A stretch of DNA of 64,000 bases from JAUWPO01 sp965603285 (GCA_965603285.1 CBFDCK010000002.1:11916-75915); one strand, 5' to 3'. Shown: positions 17,636 to 26,530, counted from the stretch's first letter. The notes: generated from the sequence alone by a model not told the origin. Numbers and translations are program-made.

Positions 17636-18604
17636 ATGAGACTTGGCGTATACACCGTACTGTTTTCAGATTGGAGCCTTGAAGACACATTGAAATATCT
17701 GACAACCAAGGACATCCACACAGTGGAACTGGGCGCCGGTGGGTATTCGGGCACTGCCCACGCTGACCCTGATATCCTGCTGAATAATGACAAGGCGTTA
17801 ATTGAATTTATGGCGCTGCTGGATAAATATCAAGTCAAGATCAGTGCGCTCAACTGCTCGGGAAATCCAGTGTACCCTCAAAAGGACATCGCCGATAAAT
17901 TCCATTTGGAATGGGAGAAAGGCGTACAGTTGGCAGAAAAGATCGGGGTCGATACCGTCATCACCTTTGCGGGCTGCCCCGGTGGATCGCCGGAAGACAA
18001 ATCCCAGAATTGGGTGACCTGCCTATGGCCGTCAGAAATCTGGCACACCATCCTGGACTACCAATGGAACGATGTGCTGATTCCTTATTGGAAAAAGGCC
18101 ATAAAATATGCCGCCGATCATGGCGTTAAAGTAGCAATTGAACCGATTGCCGGATTCTGCGTCTACAACCCGGAAACATTCTGGCGACTGCGAAACGGCA
18201 TCGAGAGTGACAATATTGGCATCAATCTTGACCTGAGCCATATGTTCTGGCAGCAAGCGCAGCCGGAAGCTGTCATCCGTGAACTGCATGAAGCCATATT
18301 CCACTTTCATGCCAAAGACACACGCATTGACACCATCAATACAGCCAAGAACGGCGTACTGGACACGAAACACTTCAAAGAAGGTTTGAACCGCTCATGG
18401 AACCACCATTCGGTCGGTTATGGTCACGATGCCCTGGTCTGGAAGGACATCATCCGCAATTTGCGACTGGTCGGATACGATGGCACCATCAGCATTGAGC
18501 ATGAAGACCCTCTCGCTTCCAGGGAAGAAGGGCTCACTAAAGCGATCAATTTTTTGAGCGATATCATCTTAACCGAGGAACAACCAGAATTGTGGTGGGC
18601 ATAA
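17636..18604 (+). CDS. Sugar phosphate isomerase/epimerase (TIM barrel)
   Basis: A 322-residue AP endonuclease 2-type TIM barrel. Metal-ligand segments in order: VAIEPIAGF (Glu), INLDLSHMF (Asp, His), FHFHAKDTR (His) and ISIEHEDPL (Glu), the same pattern as the 11085 paralogue. The insert SGNPVYPQKDIADKFHLEWEKG and the loop AGCPGGSPEDKSQNWV are typical of sugar-cluster members of this superfamily. Excellent AAAGGAG site. First gene of the plus-strand set after gntR: isomerase, oxidoreductase, aldolase. Confidence 0.85.
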   Translation: MRLGVYTVLFSDWSLEDTLKYLTTKDIHTVELGAGGYSGTAHADPDILLNNDKALIEFMALLDKYQVKISALNCSGNPVYPQKDIADKFHLEWEKGVQLAEKIGVDTVITFAGCPGGSPEDKSQNWVTCLWPSEIWHTILDYQWNDVLIPYWKKAIKYAADHGVKVAIEPIAGFCVYNPETFWRLRNGIESDNIGINLDLSHMFWQQAQPEAVIRELHEAIFHFHAKDTRIDTINTAKNGVLDTKHFKEGLNRSWNHHSVGYGHDALVWKDIIRNLRLVGYDGTISIEHEDPLASREEGLTKAINFLSDIILTEEQPELWWA

Positions 18605-18627
18605 TCGCCCACAAGGAGGATTGAGCG

Positions 18628-19659
18628 ATGACTATCAAGATCGGCATCATCGGCGCTGGAAGTATCGTGCGGTACAGACATCTCCCTGAAACGCGCGACA
18701 ATGAACATGCTGAAGTCGGCGCGGTTTGCGACGTTGTTAGAGAAAGAGCTGAAGAAATGGCAGTTCAATATAACTGCAAATCATACACAGACTATAAAGA
18801 TTTGATTGCAGACAGAGAACTGGACGCCGTGATCGTGGCCGCCACCAATACAACACATGCAGAGATGACCATTGCTGCGCTACAAGCCGGTAAAGATGTG
18901 CTGTGCGAGAAGCCAATGGCAACCAACCTTGAAGACGCCCAGAAAATGATTGATACGGCTAAAAAGACCGGAAGGAAATTGATGATTGCCCATAATCAGC
19001 GCTTGGAAGTCGCCAACCAAAAAGCGAAGGAGATCATCCAATCTGGAAAATTGGGAAAGGTACTAACTTTCCGCTCTGTATTTGGTCACCCAGGGTGTGA
19101 ATATTGGGCTATTGATGGTGAGAGCACCTGGTTTTACAAAAAGAGCATTACCGCTATGGGCTGCCTCGGAGACCTGGCAATCCATAAGTTGGACCTGTTG
19201 CACTGGATCATGGAAGACGATTATGTAGAGGTGTCCGCTTTTGCAGATACGCTCAATAAGACCTACCCGGATGGCACACTGATCGATGTTGAAGATAACG
19301 CCACCTGCATATTGAGGACCAAAAAGGGCGCGACCGGCACAGTGATCGTCAGCTGGACCTACCAGAAGGAAGACAATAGCAGCACCTTCTACTGCGAAAA
19401 GGGTGTTTTACAGCTTTATGCCCATCCCGAATATTCCCTAATTGTTGATTACGATCATGAAAAAGCTGAGTATCACAAGACGGGTAAAAAATCTAGTAAC
19501 GTCGAGCAAGTTAAATCAGGGATCATTGATGCCTTTGCAGATTGCATCATCAATGATACTGAACCGGCCATTCCAGGAACTGAAGGTTATAAAGCCTTAG
19601 AAACCGTATTGGCCTGCCTTGAATCGTCAAAAACTGGTATGGTTGTAAAAATCGCTTAA
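18628..19659 (+). CDS. Gfo/Idh/MocA family oxidoreductase
   Basis: A 343-residue NAD(P)-dependent dehydrogenase with Rossmann motif IGIIGAGSIVRYRHL at residues 5-19, the catalytic LCEKPMATN near residue 93, and GCLGDLAIHKLDLLHW near residue 180 supplying the probable catalytic His. Strong AAGGAGG ribosome site, 23 bp after the isomerase gene. With the isomerase and the aldolase it forms the plus-strand counterpart of the minus-strand module, but it is not closely similar to the dehydrogenases there. Confidence 0.9.
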   Translation: MTIKIGIIGAGSIVRYRHLPETRDNEHAEVGAVCDVVRERAEEMAVQYNCKSYTDYKDLIADRELDAVIVAATNTTHAEMTIAALQAGKDVLCEKPMATNLEDAQKMIDTAKKTGRKLMIAHNQRLEVANQKAKEIIQSGKLGKVLTFRSVFGHPGCEYWAIDGESTWFYKKSITAMGCLGDLAIHKLDLLHWIMEDDYVEVSAFADTLNKTYPDGTLIDVEDNATCILRTKKGATGTVIVSWTYQKEDNSSTFYCEKGVLQLYAHPEYSLIVDYDHEKAEYHKTGKKSSNVEQVKSGIIDAFADCIINDTEPAIPGTEGYKALETVLACLESSKTGMVVKIA

Positions 19660-19676
19660 TCCACGGAGAACAAAAC

Positions 19677-20399
19677 GTGAACAATGTACAAGAAATACTG
19701 AAAATGGTTGACCACTCTCTCTTAAGCCCGTCTCTAACCGATGAACAGTTGAAGGAAGGCTGCGCTGTGGCTGCCCAATACCACACCGCTTCTGTATGCG
19801 TAAAGCCCTACCATGTACGCCAGGCCACCGAATACTTAAAAAGCACAGACGTGCTGGTTGGTGCGGTGATTGGCTTCCCACACGGCAACAGCAGCATAGC
19901 AATCAAAGCAGCCGAAACAGAGCAGGTCATCGCAGACGGCGCGGTTGAAGTCGATATGGTCATTAATATCGGCAAGGTGTTAAGTGAAGATTGGGACTAT
20001 GTTGATAAGGAAATTGAAACGATCAGAATAATAACAAAAAAAGCCGGTGCTGCTCTTAAGGTGATCTTTGAAAATGACCTGTTGCCAGATGACCAATACA
20101 AGATCATACTTTGTGAGATTTGCAGTAAACACAGCGCAGATTTTGTTAAAACATCTACTGGTTACAACTACATAAAAGGACCGGATGGAAAATATAGCTA
20201 CCAGGGCGCTACGATGCACGACTTGAAACTCATGCGAGAACATTCCGCCCCCGAAGTTCAAGTAAAAGCAGCCGGTAACTCTGGTTCTTTGGAAATCGTC
20301 TTGAAATTGCGCGAGATCGGCGTGACCCGCACCGGAACCGGTAAAACGGTTGAATTATATAAAAACGCGGTTGATAAATTTGGTCTTGAGAACAAGTAG
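19677..20399 (+). CDS. DeoC-family aldolase with altered phosphate-binding loop
   Basis: A 240-residue class I aldolase starting at GTG (GGAGA site upstream). The overall DeoC pattern is clear: VDHSLLSPSL, VDMVINIGKV and the Schiff-base lysine in FVKTSTGYNY. It departs from canonical DeoC in two ways. An extra segment of about eight residues (KGPDGKYS) sits after the Schiff-base strand, and the conserved GGVRT phosphate loop after VKAAG is replaced by NSGSL. The canonical paralogue at 13235 keeps both features. Catalysis should be preserved but the phosphate end of the substrate may differ. Last gene before the IS30 insertion. Confidence 0.85.
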   Translation: MNNVQEILKMVDHSLLSPSLTDEQLKEGCAVAAQYHTASVCVKPYHVRQATEYLKSTDVLVGAVIGFPHGNSSIAIKAAETEQVIADGAVEVDMVINIGKVLSEDWDYVDKEIETIRIITKKAGAALKVIFENDLLPDDQYKIILCEICSKHSADFVKTSTGYNYIKGPDGKYSYQGATMHDLKLMREHSAPEVQVKAAGNSGSLEIVLKLREIGVTRTGTGKTVELYKNAVDKFGLENK

Positions 20400-20431
20400 A
20401 AAATACCAAACACAAGCATCAATTAATATTG

Positions 20432-20455
20432 TAGATTCAACTCGTAAGTGCAACA
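20432..20455 (+). repeat. IS30 left terminal inverted repeat
   Basis: Begins TAGATTCAACTCG and ends in AAGTGCAACA; pairs with 21474-21497. Confidence 0.7.
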
Positions 20456-20532
20456 ACGATATTCGGTGAAAAAGGCAAGCTGAGGTAGGATAAGCGTTGC
20501 CAAAAGCCATCGAATAAATCGAAGGAGCACTT

Positions 20533-21492
20533 ATGAATTCCTATAAACAGCTTGCCTACGAACAAAGATACCAGATTTCTTTCATGTTGAAAATGGGATT
20601 TAGCCAAACAAAGATAGCCAATGAGATTAGTGTCCACAGATCCACGATCAGCCGGGAATTGCGTCGCAATCGAGGCAAACGTGGCTACAGGCCTAAACAA
20701 GCGCACCAAATGGCTCTCAATAGAAGAAATAAAGCGAATTATCGCTTCCCGCCCATCACCTGGGACCTGATAGAGAGTTTGATCCGAATGGATTGGAGCC
20801 CGGAACAGATTTCGGGGTGGTTGAAAAACAGACAAGATTTCCACATCAGTCATGAATGGATTTACCAACACATCTTGGTTGACAAACAGAACGGTGGTGA
20901 CCTCTACCAGCATCTGCGTTGTCAAAAGAAACGCCGTAAACGCTACGGCAGCTACGATCGACGCGGTAAACTGCCTAACCGGGTGAGTATCGACCAACGC
21001 CCTGCTGAAGTCGAAACTCGTCAACGTTTGGGTGACTGGGAAGTTGATACCATGATCGGAAAAAGACATAAGCAAGCCTTAGTAACCCTTATCGAACGTA
21101 AGTCTCGATTAGTTTTGATGCGCAAGGTTGAACAGCGCACTGCTGGAGCTGTTGAAGATGTAATCACTCACCTGTTAGAGCCCTGGACACATGATGTGCA
21201 TACGATCACAGCGGATAATGGGAAGGAATTCGCTCATCATGAACAAATCGCTAAAAAATTGAAAACAGAATTCTACTTTGCTCATCCGAATGCTGCTTGG
21301 GAACGAGGTTCGAATGAAAACGTCAATGGCTTGATAAGACAATACTTTCCCAAGAAGCAATCCTTTGATAATATTACAGATGATGAAACTGAACTGGTTG
21401 TGAATTTGCTCAATAATCGACCACGAAAATGCCTTGATTTCAAAACACCTATTGAGGTATTCTTAGAACAATCTGTTGCACTTAATACTTGA
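20533..21492 (+). CDS. IS30-family transposase
   Basis: A 319-residue DDE transposase. The N-terminal helix-turn-helix (residues 10-45: YEQRYQISFMLKMGFSQTKI, then HRSTISRELRRN) binds the element ends. The catalytic core shows the three acidic residues in WEVDTMIG, TADNGKEFAHH and NENVNGLIRQYFPK, the last motif diagnostic of IS30. Length and reading frame are intact, so the element may be active. The stop codon lies inside the right inverted repeat. Confidence 0.93.
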   Translation: MNSYKQLAYEQRYQISFMLKMGFSQTKIANEISVHRSTISRELRRNRGKRGYRPKQAHQMALNRRNKANYRFPPITWDLIESLIRMDWSPEQISGWLKNRQDFHISHEWIYQHILVDKQNGGDLYQHLRCQKKRRKRYGSYDRRGKLPNRVSIDQRPAEVETRQRLGDWEVDTMIGKRHKQALVTLIERKSRLVLMRKVEQRTAGAVEDVITHLLEPWTHDVHTITADNGKEFAHHEQIAKKLKTEFYFAHPNAAWERGSNENVNGLIRQYFPKKQSFDNITDDETELVVNLLNNRPRKCLDFKTPIEVFLEQSVALNT

Positions 21493-21497
21493 ATCCA
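21474..21497 (-). repeat. IS30 right terminal inverted repeat
   Basis: TGTTGCACTT ... GAATCCA, reverse complement of the left repeat with four mismatches; it includes the transposase stop codon. Confidence 0.7.
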
Positions 21498-21703
21498 AGT
21501 ATCAAAAAACACCACTTTATATCTAAACATAATTAATAGTTAAGTAATTGCTGTGGCAGAAAAAAGAACAATATTATCTATGATAGAATCTGCCAATTAC
21601 GATGCCAAATGAAGAGGAGGTGGTTGTTGGAAAATGCACACAAGTACGGCCTAAGTAAATCCGTTTCAACAAAAGTATAAAAACTAACTATAAGGAGAAT
21701 TGA

Positions 21704-23866
21704 ATGAAGAAGTTACAAAAATCCCTAGGGCTGTTGGTTGCTTTGATGCTGTTCATCAGCTTGCTGGCCGCCTGCGCATCACCTGAACCTGCAACTGAAG
21801 TACCAGCAGCCGAAGAACCAGCAGCTGAAGTACCAGCAGCCGAAGAACCAGTAGCCGAAGAACCGGCTGTTGAAGGCGGGACCTACACCATTGGTATTTC
21901 CAACCCCTTCATCACCAGCGAATACCGCACCCAGATGATCGATGATCTTGAAACAACCAATGAGGAATATATGGCATTGGGTCTGACCAATGAATTGGTG
22001 ATCGAGAGCGAGAACACCGATGTTGCTGGTCAGCTTCAGCAGATCGAAAACCTGATGAACCAGGGTGTCGATGCCATATTGGTCAACCCCGGTGACGCAG
22101 TAGCCTTGAACCAGATCCTGGAAGAAGCCGTCGAAGCGGGCATCGTCGTCATTTCGATCGACCAGGAAATTGAGGCTGCCGGTGTGGTCAACGTTGGTCA
22201 CAACCAGAAAGAATGGGCCCAGACCAGCGCTGCATGGTTCGCCGAAGAACTGCAAGAGGGCGACGTTGTATTGATCGAAGGCTTCATCGGTCACCCCGCC
22301 AACGAATACCGCATGTCCGGTGTCTATGAAGAATTTGAAGACTACCCGGGTATCAACGTGCTAGCCAGTGAAACTGGCAGTTGGGACGAAGCAACCGGTC
22401 AGCAGGTGATGGCAGACTTCTTGGCTGCATATCCTGACCTGGACGGTTACTGGACCCAGGACGGCATGGCTATCGGCGCGATGGAAGCCGTAAAAGCTGC
22501 CGGTCTCGATGAATATCCGCTGGGCGTTGGCGAAGGCCGCGTTAAGTTCCTCAAACTGTGGAAAGAAGCTCTGGAAGCAGATCCGGAATTCAAGTCCTTT
22601 GCCGTAGCTAACGCCCCCGGCGTGGCCGCAACTGGTCTACGCATTGCCGTGGAGTTGCTAGAGGGTCAGGAACTGAAAGATGAATCCCTTAGCGGGCAAT
22701 TCGGCACAACCGTCATCGTTCCGATCCCAGTTACCGTAGACCCTGAAAATTTCAATGAAATCTACGCTGAATATGTAGATGGTGGCTATCCGGATTCTTA
22801 CCTCCTGGATGGCATTATGACCATCGAAGAAGTACAGGCTTTGTTCGAAGGAGCCATAGAACCAGCAGCCGAAGAGCCGGCTGTTGAAGGCGAGACCTTT
22901 ACCATTGGTATTTCCAACCCCTTCATCACTAGCGAATACCGCACCCAAATGATCGATGACCTTGAAACGACCAATGAAGAATACGTGGAAATGGGTCTAA
23001 GCAATGAACTGGTGATCGAGAGCGAGAATACCGATATTGCAGGTCAGCTTCAGCAGATCGAAAACCTGATGAACCAGGGTGTCGATGCTATTTTGGTCAA
23101 CCCTGGTGACGCAGTAGCCTTGAACCAGATCCTGGAAGAAGCCGTCGAAGCGGGCATCGTCGTCATTTCGATCGACCAGGAAATTGAGGCTGCCGGTGTG
23201 GTCAACGTTGGTCACAACCAGAAAGAATGGGCCCAGACCAGCGCTGCATGGTTCGCCGAAGAACTGCAAGAGGGCGACGTTGTATTGATCGAAGGCTTCA
23301 TCGGTCACCCCGCCAACGAATACCGCATGTCCGGTGTCTATGAAGAATTTGAAGACTACCCGGGTATCAACGTGCTAGCCAGTGAAACTGGCAGTTGGGA
23401 CGAAGCAACCGGTCAGCAGGTGATGGCAGACTTCTTGGCTGCATATCCTGACCTGGACGGTTACTGGACCCAGGACGGCATGGCTATCGGCGCGATGGAA
23501 GCCGTAAAAGCTGCCGGTCTCGATGAATATCCGCTGGGCGTTGGTGAAGGCCGCGTTAAGTTCCTCAAACTGTGGCAAGAAGCCCTGGAAGCAGATCCAG
23601 AATTCAAGTCCTTTGCCGTAGCTAACGCCCCCGGTGTTGCCGCTACTGGTCTACGCATTGCTATGGAGTTGTTACAAGGAAAGGAATTAAAGGATGAATC
23701 CCTTAGCGGGCAATTCGGCACAACCGTCATCGTTCCGATCCCGGTTATTGTGACCCCAGATAATTTCGCTGAAATCTACGCTGAATACGTAGATGGCGGC
23801 TTTCCGGATTCTTACCTTCTCGATGGCATTATGACCCTCGAAGAAGTACAGGCGTTGTTCGAATAG
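21704..23866 (+). CDS. Sugar ABC transporter substrate-binding lipoprotein with internally duplicated binding domain
   Basis: A 720-residue binding protein about twice the normal length. It has a lipoprotein signal (LLAACAS, Cys24), a low-complexity Ala/Glu/Pro linker (about 25-52), and two type 1 periplasmic-binding domains of about 330 residues each (roughly 53-383 and 391-720). Both units contain ISNPFITSEYRTQMIDDLE, QQIENLMNQGVDAILVNPGD, VISIDQEIEAAGVVNVGHNQ and DGYWTQDGMAIGAMEA, the ribose/galactose-binding-protein pattern. The two copies differ at only a few positions. It heads a CUT2 importer operon with the ATPase and two permeases downstream; a perfect hairpin terminator after it probably reduces readthrough so the binding protein is made in excess. 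Strong AAGGAGA site. Confidence 0.92.
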   Translation: MKKLQKSLGLLVALMLFISLLAACASPEPATEVPAAEEPAAEVPAAEEPVAEEPAVEGGTYTIGISNPFITSEYRTQMIDDLETTNEEYMALGLTNELVIESENTDVAGQLQQIENLMNQGVDAILVNPGDAVALNQILEEAVEAGIVVISIDQEIEAAGVVNVGHNQKEWAQTSAAWFAEELQEGDVVLIEGFIGHPANEYRMSGVYEEFEDYPGINVLASETGSWDEATGQQVMADFLAAYPDLDGYWTQDGMAIGAMEAVKAAGLDEYPLGVGEGRVKFLKLWKEALEADPEFKSFAVANAPGVAATGLRIAVELLEGQELKDESLSGQFGTTVIVPIPVTVDPENFNEIYAEYVDGGYPDSYLLDGIMTIEEVQALFEGAIEPAAEEPAVEGETFTIGISNPFITSEYRTQMIDDLETTNEEYVEMGLSNELVIESENTDIAGQLQQIENLMNQGVDAILVNPGDAVALNQILEEAVEAGIVVISIDQEIEAAGVVNVGHNQKEWAQTSAAWFAEELQEGDVVLIEGFIGHPANEYRMSGVYEEFEDYPGINVLASETGSWDEATGQQVMADFLAAYPDLDGYWTQDGMAIGAMEAVKAAGLDEYPLGVGEGRVKFLKLWQEALEADPEFKSFAVANAPGVAATGLRIAMELLQGKELKDESLSGQFGTTVIVPIPVIVTPDNFAEIYAEYVDGGFPDSYLLDGIMTLEEVQALFE
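21857..22852 (+). repeat. Binding-protein duplication, unit 1
   Basis: Direct repeat of 22871-23866 at an offset of 1014 bp (338 codons). The stretch 22091-22530 appears identical, base for base, to 23105-23544, while both ends of the unit have diverged. Confidence 0.9.
22871..23866 (+). repeat. Binding-protein duplication, unit 2
   Basis: Second copy of the binding domain, including a short EEPAVEG linker copied from the N-terminal low-complexity region, so the duplication was in frame. Confidence 0.9.
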
Positions 23867-23880
23867 TCTGTTCTCCAACT

Positions 23881-23918
23881 AGGTTCTCTGGCGATCGATC
23901 GCCAGAGAACCTTTTTTC
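23881..23918 (+). terminator. Perfect palindromic terminator within the transporter operon
   Basis: A 32-bp perfect palindrome (AGGTTCTCTGGCGATC and its complement, 23881-23912) followed by six T. It lies between the binding protein and the ATPase and is likely a partial terminator. Confidence 0.8.
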
Positions 23919-24009
23919 ATTATTGTAATATCGCAAGATCATTTTTTGGGGATCCATCAAGCCATTGGTATAATTGGATAATTGCTAATCAAAACGTAAT
24001 GGAATAAAT

Positions 24010-25548
24010 TTGAAATCGATATCACTTAATGCCCAACACATCACCAAACATTTTGGAGGAGTGGTCGCCCTCAGGGGTGGCTCGTTAAATGTCAACTCTG
24101 GTGAAATTCTAGCCCTGGTAGGAGCGAATGGCAGCGGGAAAAGCACCCTGGCAAAGATTATTACCGGGGTTGTCTCTAGAGATTCGGGGGAGATCATCTA
24201 CAACTCAGAACCGGTTGTATTCAATAACCCGGCGGCAGCGCAAAAAGTCGGAGTCACCGCTGTTTACCAGGAACTTAGTTTAGTACCTTCGATGACAGTG
24301 GCGGAAAACATCTGGCTGGATCACGAGCCGCTGACCAAATTCGGCCAAGTGGATACCCGCAAGACGATCAGCGAAACCAGGAAACTGCTAAAACTGTTTG
24401 AAGGCACATTTCAGTCAACCCTGAGACCTAATGCTGTGATCGATTCGCTTCCCCCCGATGAAAAACAGATCGTCGAAATCCTCAAAGCCATCAGCCGCAA
24501 ACCGGATGTTTTGATCCTGGATGAGGCGACTGCCAGTCTAGACCGCCGCCAGGTTGATTGTTTATTCACCCTGCTCATGGAATGGAAAGATCAGAACATG
24601 GCTTTGATCTTCGTCTCGCACCGTTTGGATGAGATCTTTCGGATCGCAGACCGTGCGGTTGTGTTAAGAAATGGCGATTCTGTGGGGGAAGTAAAGATCG
24701 CTGAAAGCTCACAAACCGAGATCGTTTCCTTAATGGTCGGGCATGAAAGCGGACTAGATAGAACTGAACGCACCACTTTAAAAATATCAGATGAAATTGC
24801 ACTGGAGTTAACAGACCTAAAAACGGATGTGCTGGCGGGCGTTAACTTCACTGTAAAAAAAGGTGAACTGGTGGGGATTGGTGGTTTACGCGGCCAGGGT
24901 CAAACAAACCTGCTGCACACCTTGTTCGGCAATAAGCGCTTTGAAGGTCAGATCACACTATTTGGCGAAACAATGTCAGCAAACCATCCCCGCGCCGCCA
25001 TGAAAAAGGGTATCGCTCTTGTGCCCGGTGACAGGGCTACCCAAGGCTTGTTATTAATCCGCTCCATATTTGAAAACTTGCATCTGCCCAATTGGCGGAT
25101 ATATGGTTTCCCTTTAAAACTAACAAAAGCCTATTCTGACGCTAATGGTATTGCCAAAACATTGAACATGGTGATGGAATCACTTGACGCACCGGTAAGT
25201 AGCCTCTCCGGCGGGAACGCCCAAAAAGTGGTGATTGGGAAATGGCTGTTACGCGACCCCAAACTCTTATTGTTGGATGACCCCACTAAGGGTGTTGATG
25301 TTGGTACCAAAGCCGAATTTTACAATCTTCTAGATCGCCTGTGCGAAACAGGAACTACAATCCTCTTCTACAGCTCCGATGACCAGGAATTGGTTGACCT
25401 TTGCCCTCGAGTACTGGTAATGCAGGACGGTTTCATAAAAGCCGACCTCTCTGGCAATAGTCTTACGAAGGCAAACCTGGTTTCCACCAGTATGGGCGTA
25501 GGCTTAGATGCGGTAAATAACAACAAGCCTGGTAAACATGGACAATAA
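24010..25548 (+). CDS. Sugar ABC transporter ATP-binding protein (CUT2, two nucleotide-binding domains)
   Basis: A 512-residue RbsA/MglA-like ATPase with two fused domains. Domain 1: Walker A GANGSGKST near residue 37, a noncanonical signature LPPDEKQIVEI, Walker B VLILDEATASLD. Domain 2: degenerate Walker A region GLRGQGQTNLL, as is usual in this family, signature SSLSGGNAQKV, Walker B LLLLDDPTKGVDVG. The start is TTG with a weak GGA site; no better in-frame ATG is close. It overlaps the first permease by 11 bp. Confidence 0.92.
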   Translation: MKSISLNAQHITKHFGGVVALRGGSLNVNSGEILALVGANGSGKSTLAKIITGVVSRDSGEIIYNSEPVVFNNPAAAQKVGVTAVYQELSLVPSMTVAENIWLDHEPLTKFGQVDTRKTISETRKLLKLFEGTFQSTLRPNAVIDSLPPDEKQIVEILKAISRKPDVLILDEATASLDRRQVDCLFTLLMEWKDQNMALIFVSHRLDEIFRIADRAVVLRNGDSVGEVKIAESSQTEIVSLMVGHESGLDRTERTTLKISDEIALELTDLKTDVLAGVNFTVKKGELVGIGGLRGQGQTNLLHTLFGNKRFEGQITLFGETMSANHPRAAMKKGIALVPGDRATQGLLLIRSIFENLHLPNWRIYGFPLKLTKAYSDANGIAKTLNMVMESLDAPVSSLSGGNAQKVVIGKWLLRDPKLLLLDDPTKGVDVGTKAEFYNLLDRLCETGTTILFYSSDDQELVDLCPRVLVMQDGFIKADLSGNSLTKANLVSTSMGVGLDAVNNNKPGKHGQ

Positions 25549-26530
25549 ATTCGATCTTCGAGATTGGTGGATAAATTTCAATAAGAAAAACACCTATGTG
25601 TTGGCCTTGGTCATCTTTATTGTGACAACCGCAGCATATCTTGTACTGCAACCAAATGCATTTGATGAAGGTGTACTCACCAGGCTGCTCACCAGCAACT
25701 TCCGCACATGGCTGCCGGTAATATTGTTAGCCATCGGGCAAACAATTGTTATGTTGGGCGGCGGTTTAGATCTGTCATCCGGATCGATGGTTATACTTGG
25801 CAATGTAATCTTGGCTATTTCGATCACCTCAAATGAAGAACCGTGGTTCAACCTTATGATCGTTCTCGTCGTGGTTGCGTTTGGTTTGATCGCTGGATTT
25901 TTAAATGGCTTTTTAACTGCATATATGGGTTTGCAGCCGATGATAACTACATTCGCCACCAGTTTTGTTTACAGTGGTTTAGCACTCCTGATCTTACCAA
26001 ACCCCTGGGGTAATATCCCCAGAGAATATACAAAAATGTATCGCAACACGACTTGGTTTGGCATTCCCCTCGCCTTGTTCATCATTGCCGCCATCCTCGT
26101 CATTTGGGCAGTGATCAGGAACCGGAAATATGGACGCTTCCTGTTCGCCGTTGGTGGAAAGGCCGACGCCGCCTATTACACCGGCGTGCGGGTTACACGC
26201 GTCAGGATCTCCACCTATGTGATCTCAGGCTTCTTTTCTTCACTGGCTGCCATTAGCTACACACTCCTGACAGGCTCAGGCTCTGCCGTCAGCGGTGCAG
26301 AAATGACGCTGACCGCTATCACTGCTGCCATTTTGGGAGGCACATCAATGGCCGGTGGCTCTGGTTCGCTTATTGGTTCTGTCCTTGGTGCCATCATTCT
26401 GGGGACGATTAAGAATCTGATCTCACTATCAAAGATGGATTCATGGTACCGGGTATTAGTGAACGCTACCGTGATTATTGTGGCGCTTGCTAGTCCCGGA
26501 ATCATCAATCTTTTTCGGAGGAAAAAATAA
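25538..26530 (+). CDS. Sugar ABC transporter permease (CUT2)
   Basis: A 330-residue RbsC-type permease with about eight to ten hydrophobic segments. It carries the family segment LAIGQTIVMLGGGLDLSSGS near residue 62 and a GGTSMAGGSGSLIGSVLG segment near residue 265 that contacts the ATPase. The start overlaps the ATPase gene, indicating translational coupling. It forms a heteromeric channel with the next permease. Confidence 0.92.
   Translation: MDNKFDLRDWWINFNKKNTYVLALVIFIVTTAAYLVLQPNAFDEGVLTRLLTSNFRTWLPVILLAIGQTIVMLGGGLDLSSGSMVILGNVILAISITSNEEPWFNLMIVLVVVAFGLIAGFLNGFLTAYMGLQPMITTFATSFVYSGLALLILPNPWGNIPREYTKMYRNTTWFGIPLALFIIAAILVIWAVIRNRKYGRFLFAVGGKADAAYYTGVRVTRVRISTYVISGFFSSLAAISYTLLTGSGSAVSGAEMTLTAITAAILGGTSMAGGSGSLIGSVLGAIILGTIKNLISLSKMDSWYRVLVNATVIIVALASPGIINLFRRKK

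Larger units (their letters stand above)
20432..21497 (+). mobile_element. IS30-family insertion sequence, apparently complete
   Basis: About 1066 bp bounded by imperfect 24-bp inverted repeats (20432-20455 and 21474-21497; 20 of 24 positions match) and holding a full-length transposase. A target-site duplication could not be assigned with confidence. The element lies between the aldolase gene and the ABC transporter binding protein. Confidence 0.85.

Noticed and set aside
21704..23866. Assembly artefact as explanation of the binding-protein duplication
   Set aside because: The outer parts of the two copies differ at many positions and the frame is preserved through a distinct linker, which an artefact would not create; long reads would still settle it.
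20432..23866. CRISPR-like or satellite repeats
   Set aside because: The repeats here are IS30 termini and a gene-internal duplication; no short regularly spaced repeats were seen anywhere in the window.
21779..23878. Long minus-strand open frames across the binding-protein gene
   Set aside because: They are antisense to a clearly coding, codon-biased gene and repeat exactly with its internal duplication; no start signals or domains.
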